Of a DNA stretch of 64,000 nt, positions 9,940 to 18,374 are shown piece by piece. The position numbers and the translations under genes were made by a program. Position 1 is the first letter of the stretch; each line of letters starts with the position of its first letter. The notes under the pieces are model-generated. The model saw nothing but the letters and a program-made list of their open reading frames with translations. It had not been told where the DNA came from and ran no database searches. Source of the stretch: Kuschelorhynchus macadamiae (Eukaryota > Arthropoda > Insecta > Coleoptera > Curculionidae); NCBI GenBank assembly GCA_030620095.1, contig JAUTXW010004474.1, positions 147,001 through 211,000 of the forward strand, in the 5' to 3' direction.

Positions 9940-10210
9940 GTTTATTAAAGGTCAATGCTATGGCCTACATGCATCTCTCTCCTCGTTTACATGTCCCGCT
10001 TTCCCCTTTTCCCCCTTACCCTCTCTCTCTCTCCCCTATTGCGGTGGATGGGGAAGAGAAGGGTGAGGGGGGAGGGGGCGCAAAGTGACTTAAATCGCTT
10101 TTTAGGCCCCAAAACTCTCCCCTCCTCCTCCCCCTCACTAATTTATTAACCCCTTCCCTCCCCACTCCCCTTTCCTACCCTCCTCTTTGACTTTCGTTAC
10201 CCCAATACCC
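9940..10210. other. Pyrimidine-rich, C-rich tract in E2
   Basis: Strongly C/T-rich on the plus strand with purine-rich G runs at 10046-10078. No gene. A comparable C/T-rich tract lies at the matching place in E1 (between the Cys-rich and NSP genes, about 15795-16050). Confidence 0.6.
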
Positions 10211-10252
10211 AAAATTTCTTAACTTGTTTTAGCCAATCGAAAGTATATTAAA

Positions 10253-10710
10253 ATGAATCGCGAAGAGCAAAACAATTTTTGGCACGGTAGACAGATTCGC
10301 ATCGTTGGAAATAACATAAGAATAGTGCAGCAACCACCCTCGGAAGAACCTCAAGGTAATCAAGAAGGGCGTCTTCAGGAGTAGCATCATGAACAAAGAC
10401 GGCCTATTCGTTTGCTCAGACCTCGGAGGGTAAGCAGAAATTCTCGTTTCCACTACAACTTGCGGAGCTAGGACCGGAGCAGGTGGATGAAGAACAGCGT
10501 CACCCTGAACAAGGAAGGCGTCGTCTGGAGCGGCGGAGGGAACAAAGACGCCCTATCCATTTGCGGAGGCTTCAGTGGGTAGGCCGAAATTTTCCGCCAC
10601 GAATTCCACCAGAACAAATGGGTGAAATTTCTTCACCAGTGGGCCTGACATTCCTCTTATGAGTCAGGAAAATATATTCGAGGGTCCAATAATGGTGACA
10701 GAAATTTCTT
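10253..10710 (+). pseudogene. Arg-rich protein with internal duplication, broken
   Basis: From ATG 10253 the frame runs to an in-frame TAG at 10382-10384 and on to a second stop; the second half is readable in another frame to a TGA near 10660. Both halves carry the same unit (EQRRPI followed by an Arg/Leu-rich run), spaced about 145 bp apart, so the gene arose by internal duplication. The deduced protein is extremely basic, suggesting nucleic-acid binding; a DNA-condensing core protein is one possibility. A GGTAAGT at 10709 could be a splice donor. No counterpart was found in E1, and it is uncertain whether it belongs to E2. Confidence 0.35.
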
Positions 10711-12082
10711 AGGGTGGTAAGTTAAGTAAAATATTAATCTTAAATATTTGAATTATGATTTTTTGAAGAATTTTGAATTATTTTTGTGTCTTTCAAAACA
10801 ATCGGACTATGACAAATAGTGCTGCACTATACCAGTAGAAACTAAGTGTTTGAGTGTACTGTTTAGTGTTTATAGAAACAAAAAAATTAGGGACAGTGTT
10901 AATTAAATTATTAAAGTGTTTAGAGATAATAGAAAAAATAGTGAAAACAATTTTTTAGAGACAATTAAATTATTACACAAATAATTTTATGGAAGCTGCA
11001 TATATCTAGTCAACCGTAAGTAATATTATTTTCGTTAAGTTTTGATTATTAATTGACTGCTTAAAAAAAAGTACACATTTTTTTCATTTGGACGTGTAAT
11101 ATTTGCGGCAGATTTTGCTCTGTATATTTCACATACCTAACATGTATATTGCATATATGAACAAAAACCTTTAGTTGCACTATATATTTCGAAAAATAGG
11201 AACAGTCTGTGAAACTTTTAAAATGCTTAAAGACAATTGAAAAAAGTGAAAAAGAACTATTTTTAGAGACAATGAAATTAGAAGTAGTGTACAAAGATTT
11301 ATACAAAATTTAAACAAATGTTTAACAAGTTTTAATATTTTATATATATTATGTTTTAATTAAGTGCTTAATAAAATGCACACGTCTTTTTAGTAAATTT
11401 ATAGTCTCTTAAGGAAATTCGGAAAAGCAGATTTAAATGATCTAGTAATAGCGCAGTTAAAAATAATAGTGTTTAGTAATATTGTTTCATATTGTGGTTT
11501 TCAACACTATTTGAGTAATTACTACATTACAGATAGACAAAATACCACACCAAGCCCTTTTTTAATTTACATACATAACCAGTAAAACATATATTGATTT
11601 GTTTTTGTATAAAGCTAAAAAAATATACGTGTCTTTTTAGTCACCTAATAAGCTCCACACCTATTAACTGCGAGTTATTTTATTATAGCGAATGTAATAA
11701 AACCATAATAAGACTATATAACACTAATTTGGAATTATTTGAAAAATATAATCTTAATAATATCCAAATGTTATAAATTTCGGTTAGCTGCAAGTGAATT
11801 TAAAGTTATAGATGTAAAGTTACAATCATGTATTAAATTGTAAATCATATTTTTACGGGCAATATTTTCATTCCCAAATAACTTTATTCTTCGACTGTTT
11901 ACCGTGGAAACGATTGTTGGGACAATTGTAACCATGGGAAATATTCATCGAATCAGCCCTTAGTATAATAGTCCCATAAACATATAAATAGTCTAGATTA
12001 TAGGCAATATTTTTTAATGTTAAAATAAAAAATAAATTACGTTTTTGGAACTTCGTCAACTTCTATTTAAATTGTATTTACC
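10711..12082. other. AT-rich region with decayed direct repeats, no gene
   Basis: Similar blocks recur around 10880-11090, 11190-11400 and 11600-11650: a GACAGTGT/GAACAGTCT start, an AGAGACAAT motif, and a CTTAA-AAA-T-CACA end. They look like two to three diverged copies of a unit of roughly 300 bp. No protein-coding gene is supported. Confidence 0.35.
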
Positions 12083-12552
12083 TTACAAAAAAACACAAAT
12101 GTCTGGAAGTATCATCTGATACAACGATTTCGAACAAATTGCACGTTTAATATCTAAATCTGAATATCTAACACTTCGTTTATAATGAGTCTTTATATGT
12201 TCGTGAGAAAAATTTCCAAGCGACAATTGATGTATGTAATAACAAAAATAACATAATGTATTTTTTTTATGTCTAATACCGTACAAACTATCACATAACT
12301 TGGAACAATACAAAATATTTTGTCTATGAAATGTTCACGAAAAATAGGTACTAACGCCTTTTTTGCCGTTACATTTTCATCAGCTTGGTCATATTCTAGA
12401 TCTGAATGACCCGATTCAATGTCATTCGAAACAAAATTATTTACATCTTGAAGCTCCAAACGTTCTCCTTCAGCAAGGTTGACGTTTACACAGTCATAAA
12501 TATTCACCACTTTCAATACTTCATCCGGTATAATTTCGTCTACATTAGCCAT
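12083..12552 (-). pseudogene. E2 Cys/His-rich protein with acidic N-terminus, frameshifted
   Basis: The first part, from ATG 12552, is acidic; the reading frame changes near 12310-12340, after which a Cys/His-rich domain follows (LCYFC, HIKTHYKR, then a Cys pair region ending ILPDICVF). It matches the E1 protein at 14954-15580, which has CLPC, CHYKR and LHCAIC in the same order. The pattern suggests a zinc-binding domain, but I do not recognise a named family. It starts three bases after the RING frame ends, on the same strand; in E1 the two genes face each other. Confidence 0.55.
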
Positions 12553-12554
12553 GT

Positions 12555-12913
12555 TTATAGGGTTAGAATGTTTTTAAAATAAACTTTCACTTCACTAAGA
12601 ATCAAGTTTTTAAATTTCATAAGGTGGCAATAATGCAAAGGAATGGTTTCGGAATTAAATAACAAAATGATAAAGCAATACTCTTTTCTACACAATGGAC
12701 ACGTTAAAAAACTGTTCACGGTCCACTCGACTAAGCAGTGAAGGCATAATTTATGATCACAAGAATTAGGTCTTCATCTTTCTTCATTTTTTAAAGGTAT
12801 ATAGCAAATAGAACACTCATCGGACATTTCTTCTGTCACTTTATTTTTATTTTTATTTCTTTTCAATTGTACTTGCTTTAAAACTATTCGAGAGCCCCTT
12901 TTTCTTTTACACA
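12555..12913 (-). pseudogene. E2 RING-finger protein with one in-frame stop
   Basis: The reverse-strand frame holds a RING-HC pattern: CSIC, then SCDHKLCLHC, then CPLC, i.e. C3HC4 spacing like the E1 RING at 13815-14207. A TGA at 12774-12776 interrupts the first loop. Possible starts are ATG 12827 or one near 12910 that adds a basic N-terminus with one CQMC pair. RING proteins of this type act as E3 ubiquitin ligases. It lies at the outer end of E2, the same place as in E1. Confidence 0.65.
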
Positions 12914-13553
12914 TTTGACAAGTTTCAGAAATGTTTGTTACTTTACATTTACAAATTTAAATTGAAGCAGCAAAATCGTATTTACCTCTTTTAAGCTTTA
13001 ACTTTAAGAGGGGAGCCTCTCGAAGTAATCTTATATTATTGGTCATAGCCTAAAAGAAATAACCTTCGGCGACAAGGCTAAGTTAACGAACTCGATTAAA
13101 TAGTGTTCAATATTAGAGAGGAGGAGGTATAGATATAATTTTAAAATGATAGGGAGGAGGAGTAGATGCATAATGAGGAGGAGGAGCAGGGACCATAGGA
13201 AATATTTTTATTAATTTACTGAAATAAAAAAAAACTCGCAAAGGTAATTAAAAAAAGGCAAAAGTATCAAGAGACAAGCTCGTGGTCAACAGAGCGTGCA
13301 ATATTAATGCCCTAAGCTCGTTTATCCCGGAGAGTTGGCGCCGAAATAATAAATTAAAAGTAAAAAAGGTGAGCACTACCAATTTATTACGGCCTAAATT
13401 GGAAAGTCCCTAGATGTTTTCGGCACTCATTTGTTCCTGATACTTTCATAAAAAGAAAATTGTAATTTAAAATAAAGAAAGTTATTTAATAAAAAAATAT
13501 CCTGAAAAAGGAGAGAAAATGTGAGCTAAATAAAACACACACTAAAGCAATAA
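12914..13553. other. E2 outer end and E1 left flank
   Basis: No gene. A GGAGGAGG-rich stretch at 13108-13195 resembles the purine-rich part of the E1 TIR and may be the remains of the E2 terminus, but no clean end or target duplication could be fixed. From about 13200 to 13553 the sequence is AT-rich flank. Confidence 0.35.
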
Positions 13554-13559
13554 AATCTG
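13554..13559. repeat. Left target-site duplication of E1 (AATCTG)
   Basis: Identical to 32628-32633. Six bases is the characteristic Polinton target duplication. Confidence 0.93.
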
Positions 13560-13743
13560 AGTAGTTATAATAGGGGAGCGCCTCCTCCTCCTCCTCTTCC
13601 TCTCTCTCATGTCCCTCATTCTTAACTTCCTCCCCTTTTATTCTCATTCGCATCATATTTTTAATTTTTTCTCTTTGTTCTCCCACATTTGATTTTGCAT
13701 TCTTAAGTCTTATAAATAGGTGCATCAAGATCATTTTAGTATG
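13560..13743. repeat. E1 left terminal inverted repeat (184 bp)
   Basis: Complementary to 32444-32627 with very few differences (for example one base in GATC-TGATG near the inner end). It contains a CCTCCTCCTCCTC tract. Identity stops abruptly after CATAC in both copies. Spurious ORFs in the TIR should not be taken as genes. Confidence 0.93.
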
Positions 13744-13814
13744 TTAAGGTACGAGTGACTGTTAAAAGAAAAAAATCTGTTGAATAAATCTATTAATAAT
13801 AATATTAAAATAAA

Positions 13815-14207
13815 ATGAGTGAATCAGTTGGAGAAAGAAATCGATCCATTCCGCTTCAGACAATTAGCCTCGAGGAAATTATACCAGGAGTTCAAGAAGA
13901 AAATATACCATTAGTTCGAGAAGAAAATAATGGGATTGTTTTAAAAAATTTGAATAAAACTGAGAGTGAAGAGAAAAAAGTGTTTTGTGCTATTTGTTTT
14001 GAAATAATCGAATATTATGATTCATGTAGACCAAATACATGTTCCCACATTTTTTGTTTAAAATGTATTTTAAGATGGAATGATGAAAATGGTTGTTCTA
14101 TAATGGTAAACAATTGTCCTGTATGTCGCACTAGATATTACTATTTGGTACAAATCTTCAAAGATGTAATTAGACATCATTTTGTTGTAATTTTAAAAAG
14201 AGGATAA
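13815..14207 (+). CDS. E1 RING-finger protein, probable E3 ubiquitin ligase (130 aa)
   Basis: An intact ORF 72 bp inside the left TIR. The N-terminal 55 residues are acidic and probably disordered, with a repeated EE-IP-V-EEN element. A RING-HC domain spans about residues 58-104: zinc ligands Cys58, Cys61, Cys76, His78, Cys81, Cys84, Cys101 and Cys104 (CAIC, CSHIFCLKC, CPVC), with the LRW typical of E2-binding RINGs. The C-terminal 25 residues are basic and hydrophobic. The protein has no BIR; the BIR protein is encoded separately at 21627. An AT-rich leader (TATTAATAATAATATT) precedes the ATG. Substrate unknown; a role in ubiquitin-dependent control of host defence or apoptosis is an inference from the family. 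Confidence 0.88.
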   Translation: MSESVGERNRSIPLQTISLEEIIPGVQEENIPLVREENNGIVLKNLNKTESEEKKVFCAICFEIIEYYDSCRPNTCSHIFCLKCILRWNDENGCSIMVNNCPVCRTRYYYLVQIFKDVIRHHFVVILKRG

Positions 14208-14953
14208 TATTTTTTTATAATTTGTGTTTGTGAAAACTCTGGTAACAAATAATTTTGTAAAAAAAAGTAAATGTAAATATATATAATAATTGACACACAT
14301 TTTTTTCCTTTTCCTATATTGAAACGACAACAATGATCTAACAAGTTTTTTAATACATACTAATTTTCACATTACATAACAAAACAATTGTTATGGGTTT
14401 ACACAAAAAGTGCCACGCCCTAAAATGGCACCACTTTTGCAAATGGAAGCTTAAATTTTCTTATGGGAATTTACATGTAAAAATGACGGTTTTGATTGTC
14501 GGACCGGCATAGCCTAATCTACTACTTTTTAATTATACTAATAATATTAATATAATTTGCATCAAGTAAGAGAAAACTCAATTGAATACAGAAACAAGCG
14601 TTAACAAAATGTTATATGAGTGCTTCTAGTAGCAGTTGACATAATCGACACTTTTTTACATATGATTAGCTATTTCATTTAGAAATACAGTGTCAGATGT
14701 TAGAATAAAAAGAAGTATTTTGCATATAGCACTGAAAATATATAACCGTTTATAGTAACAGTTGACATTTTTTAAAATTAATATTGTTGACGTATTCTAC
14801 TTATTATCTTTACAATTTATGTTTAAAATTAATATTTTTGACATTATCTACCCATTACGTTTATAACCTATATTTAAAATTAATATTGTTGAACTAATCT
14901 ACACATCACCTTTACAAACTATGTTTATTGTTAATATTTAACAACATAATCTT
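14208..14953. other. Intergenic region between convergent RING and Cys-rich genes
   Basis: No gene. AT-rich, with a three-copy tandem repeat near its end. Confidence 0.6.
14775..14926. repeat. 51-bp tandem repeat, three copies
   Basis: Three adjacent units each starting AAAATTAATATT and ending TATGTTT or TATATTT, with differences in the middle. It lies in the convergent intergenic region of E1. Confidence 0.75.
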
Positions 14954-15580
14954 CTATCTCTTTTTTTCATTTTTATTGCAGTAAAAGCAAGCATGTTCAG
15001 GAATTAGTAGAAAAAGATGTATCCTACAAATAGCACAATGTAAATCAGAAGCACTAACAACATAAGCTCTTTTGTAGTGGCAGCTCACATGATCGGACTC
15101 ACCTCTCCGTAAATATCTCATGTGAATTGCACTACAAGGAAGGCAAATAGCAAATGTTCCTAGTCTTCGACTTTCAATTTTAGAGTAGCTTTGTATAACA
15201 CATATATCTTTTTCTTCAAAATTATTAAATAATTCACTAGCCCTAAACTTGCTTACTTTTACGTCAGCCTCGGTTCCTAAATTTAGCAGTTGTCCATCCA
15301 TGTCCACTCCTTCGTCAATTTCCTGATCATCTTCCTCCAGCTCTTCTTCTTCCTCCTCAATATAATAATTATATATAAATATATATTAATTATTAATGTC
15401 GATGTTAAACAAGAATGATCTTCTAACAAGCCTAGATGATTTGTCCAAAAATGAATGTTTATAAGTGATGGAATCGCCTTCCAAGTTAATAAAAATTTCT
15501 TCTCTTTCTTCAATTTGAGCGGCGTTCTCCACATTATTTTCTTCAATTTGGTCAGCGTTTCCAATCATATTTTCTGCCAT
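14954..15580 (-). pseudogene. E1 Cys/His-rich protein with acidic N-terminus, one in-frame stop
   Basis: A single frame from ATG 15580 to 14954 (about 208 codons) broken only by a TAA at 15386-15388. The N-terminal half is acidic, with a Glu-rich run just after the stop. The C-terminal half is a probable zinc domain: CLPC, HVSCHYKR, LHCAIC and HACFYC. E2 has the same architecture at 12083-12552. The gene faces the RING gene, whereas in E2 both are on one strand, so the gene has been inverted in one lineage. No named family is recognised; an acidic region joined to a zinc domain could suggest a transcription factor or a host-interaction protein, which is inference. Confidence 0.6.
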
Positions 15581-15639
15581 CGTTAGGAGCTTTAGATTTA
15601 GATAGATATATTTGATAAAAAACGATTTTGGTTATAGGT

Positions 15640-15750
15640 TATAAATAATATCGACAACTGATATTACAGCGAATGATACTGTATGATCGTCGAGTGGATG
15701 TTCTTAAGTATATATCCCATCGACCACCACTTTTACTACCTGCAATACTT

Positions 15751-15794
<44 letters not shown>

Positions 15795-16440
15795 CGCTGT
15801 CCCTTTCCCTGTCAGTTTCCTGGGGGGGGGGCTTCGTCCCCCTCCCTGCTCCGCCAACACCCCTAAGGGGGCTTCGCCCCCCTTAAACCCCCCCTCACCC
15901 TCACCTTATCTTCTTTCTCTCCCTTCCTTCTTTCTCTTTTTTATATGTTTCTCCTTTTTCCTTCCTTCTCCTTTTTCCTTCCTTCTCCTTTTTCCTTCCT
16001 TCTCCTTTTTCCTTCTTCTTTTTCTTTCCTTCTCCTTTTTTCTTTTCTTCTTTTTTAATCTAACCTAACCTAACCTAACCTAACCTAACCTAACATAACC
16101 TAACCTAACTTAAATTAACCTGAAGAGGGTAGCCCGAAATTGGGGAACCGGGATTTGTGTCTCGGAAATTCAGGGGTCCGGGGGGGAGGGGGGAGGGGGG
16201 AAGGGGGGGAGGGGGGTAAGGTTGTTGATCGGCTTGAGAAAGTGGTTTTTAGAGATTGTCGTTCAACTTTAAGTAGGACACATGTGATTAACTTTTGCAT
16301 ATAAAATCGCCTCAGCGAAGAGACGAATGCAATTGATTTCTGCATTCACACTGTGCAGAGCTCGCGAGTTTTCTGGTGTTTACATTGTGTCTATTTGGTA
16401 AATTTTTATTTTTATTTCTAACATTTTTATTTGGCAAGAT
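15640..16440. other. Low-complexity block inside E1 (poly-T, GC hairpins, pyrimidine tract)
   Basis: Contains a 41-base poly-T run (15754-15794), GC-rich hairpins at 15820-15890 (for example AAGGGGGCTTCGCCCCCCTT), a C/T-rich minisatellite with TTTTTCCTTCCTTCTCC units (15950-16050), a (CCTAA)n tract, then G-rich runs at 16178-16216. No coding gene. The poly-T could be the poly-A tail of a reverse-strand retroposon, but no body was identified. Confidence 0.6.
16061..16110. repeat. (CCTAA)n telomere-like repeat
   Basis: About ten units of CCTAA, equivalent to TTAGG on the other strand, with two variant units near the end. TTAGG is the common insect telomere repeat. This is an interstitial copy inside a mobile element. 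Confidence 0.85.
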
Positions 16441-16446
16441 TTAATT

Positions 16447-16450
<4 letters not shown>

Positions 16451-16516
<66 letters not shown>
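16451..16516. repeat. (TA)n microsatellite
   Basis: About 33 TA dinucleotides without interruption, just upstream of the NSP-rich gene. Confidence 0.95.
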
Positions 16517-16520
<4 letters not shown>

Positions 16521-16576
16521 TGACATTTTTATGTACATTTGTGGCATTTTTATTTGTTATTACGATTTTTTTCATA

Positions 16577-17479
16577 ATGGACAATTTTTTGGCATCGAGT
16601 AGCAAAATAATTGACAATGCCTTTGACTTATACACATGTACTCAAATGCAGGATTTTGCAAACCAACAAAACAATGAAACAGACGTATTTACAACTAGTC
16701 AACAACAAACTATTCAGGACTTGAATGAAATTATTTACAATAGCCAAGTTTAGAATAATGCCAACAAACACAACAACGAAAAATATTTATTTACAGCTAC
16801 TCAACAACAAACTCTTGACGATCTTAATGACATTATTGACAACAAAACGGACTTAATTACAACAAAAACTAAACAAACTCTTGAAGAACTGAATGACATT
16901 GACGAAACTCAAAATTCTAGCTATGAGGATATTGTTTGTTTTAAAAAATCTAATCCAAATTATTTAACATTAAAATCGCCAATTAATTCTCCGAGACCAA
17001 TTTGCTCTCCCTTTTTGTTTAGTGAAAATTCTGATTCGGAAGAAGAACAAATTGATCAAAATTTAAGTTTGGCTATTTGTCCTACTAATTCACCATATGA
17101 TATTGTAAATTCTGATTCGCAAGAAAAACAAATTGATCAAAATTTAAGTTCGGCTATATCTTCTATTAATTCACCATATGCTATTGTAAATTCTGATCCG
17201 CAAGAAAAACAAATTGATGCAAATTTGACTTCGGATATTTCTCCTAATAATTCACCAGTTGAACAAAATTCAATTTCGAAACCATCATTTATCATTAAAA
17301 AAAAATTTAAAATTAATAAAAAAAATAAAAAACAAATAGCAAACCTTAAGTGTCTGGGTTTCGCTATTCAAAATTTAACTAATTTGATCACAATTAAAAA
17401 GGGAGACGAAAGTACGGTGAATTATGTTAAACAGGCCTTTGACAAATTAGTTGACTCATTTGAAGAAATGGATTCATAA
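16577..17479 (+). pseudogene. E1 NSP-rich repeat protein upstream of pPolB, one in-frame stop
   Basis: One frame of about 300 codons from ATG 16577 (MDNFLASSS) to TAA 17477-17479, interrupted only by a TAG at 16751-16753. It has two internal repeat families: three copies of a Q-QT-LNEII-like unit (residues about 40-115) and three copies of a 27-residue unit beginning NSDS or NSDP and holding QID-NL and NSP (residues about 147-230). A Lys-rich segment and a compact C-terminal domain (LKCLGF to VDSFEEMDS) follow. That domain is conserved in E2, while the repeats are not, so the C-terminus is probably the functional core. Position and strand suggest a link with DNA replication or with transcription of pPolB. 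No family is recognised. Confidence 0.6.
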
Positions 17480-17498
17480 AGTCAATTAATTTCTATTG

Positions 17499-17660
17499 CT
17501 TTTTTCAAAATTTGACTATAACTAAATCAAAATGCACAATATTAATTTTATTATTATACAAAGAACTTCAAAAATGCAATTGCTTTTTTCAAAATTTGAC
17601 TATAACTAAATAGAATTGCACAATATTAATTTTATTATTATTATTATGCAGAAAACTTCA
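17499..17660. repeat. 79-bp tandem duplication at the pPolB 5' end
   Basis: Two adjacent copies starting ATTGCTTTTTTCAAAATTTG, the second beginning near 17578 and running into the pPolB start. The duplication repeats the presumed leader/promoter and an ATG-like start region. Confidence 0.7.
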
Positions 17661-17793
17661 GAAATGCATAAGTGTGTAACATGTAATAAAGTCTTTACTA
17701 GAAAGGATAATTTACTGCGACATATTAAAAAACATGTTAACGGAAATTCCACAAAACTCAACAGTTGGTTGAAAAAACCAAAGCTTGTTAAAG

Positions 17794-17854
17794 GTAAGAA
17801 CATTTTATTTTTCATGTCATATTTTGTAAAATATTTTTTTCTTAATTTATATAG
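17794..17854 (+). other. E1 pPolB intron 1 (61 bp)
   Basis: GTAAGA donor at 17794, AT-rich body, TTTATATAG acceptor ending at 17854. Splicing joins a Lys codon to an Asp codon in frame and links the zinc-finger exon to the next Cys-pair exon. Confidence 0.85.
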
Positions 17855-18307
17855 ATTCTACAAATATTGTAAAATATTGTAAAGAATGCAAGAAAAATAT
17901 AAACCAAAGTCTATGGGGTGGACATCTTCGATCTAGTGTGCACAAGAACAATTCCAAAATAGGCTTGGAGGAAGGTGTTGAAATTATCAAGTCAGCATTC
18001 AGGGAACGAATAATATCTTATAGGATTTCCTCACACCAAAACTTCATAAATGTGAAAGAATATTTTCAACATTTGGAATACAAAATTGCACATCTAATAG
18101 ATCAAGAACTGCAGAAACATAAATGTATCAAGCTAAATATGGAACTATTCGGTTTCTATTTTAACCCCAGCAGCGACAGCTATGATGTCAAATCTTTTAA
18201 TGCGCCGTTCCAAGTCATTTGCCAGGGATATCAGAAAAAAGAACTGTTAGAGCAAATCTGCACCATTATTGACCAGAAAGCTGACGAATTTGCAGAAAGA
18301 GATTCAG

Positions 18308-18374
18308 GTAAAGAATTTATTTTCGATTTTACAACAGCAACAAAAAAAATAATTTTTTAATTTTTACGTTGCAG
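18308..18374 (+). other. E1 pPolB intron 2 (67 bp)
   Basis: GTAAAG donor at 18308, TTACGTTGCAG acceptor ending at 18374. The splice restores Asp-Ser-Gly-Trp. The unspliced frame hits a TAA at 18358. Same position and phase as the E2 intron at 7426-7513. Confidence 0.88.

Noticed and set aside
10229..10453. Reverse-strand 74-codon ORF
   Set aside because: Antisense to the duplicated Arg-rich reading frame, with no conserved content.
13486..13734. Reverse-strand ORF in the E1 left TIR with a Glu-rich tail
   Set aside because: It lies in the TIR, is mirrored at 32435-32629 and consists of a GAGGAG tract; it runs across the element end, so it is not a gene.
15639..16068. ORFs across the poly-T and pyrimidine block
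   Set aside because: They translate homopolymer and low-complexity sequence (Phe, Ser or Lys runs) and have no conserved content.
16441..16635. ORF with a Tyr-Ile repeat
   Set aside because: Product of the (TA)n microsatellite.
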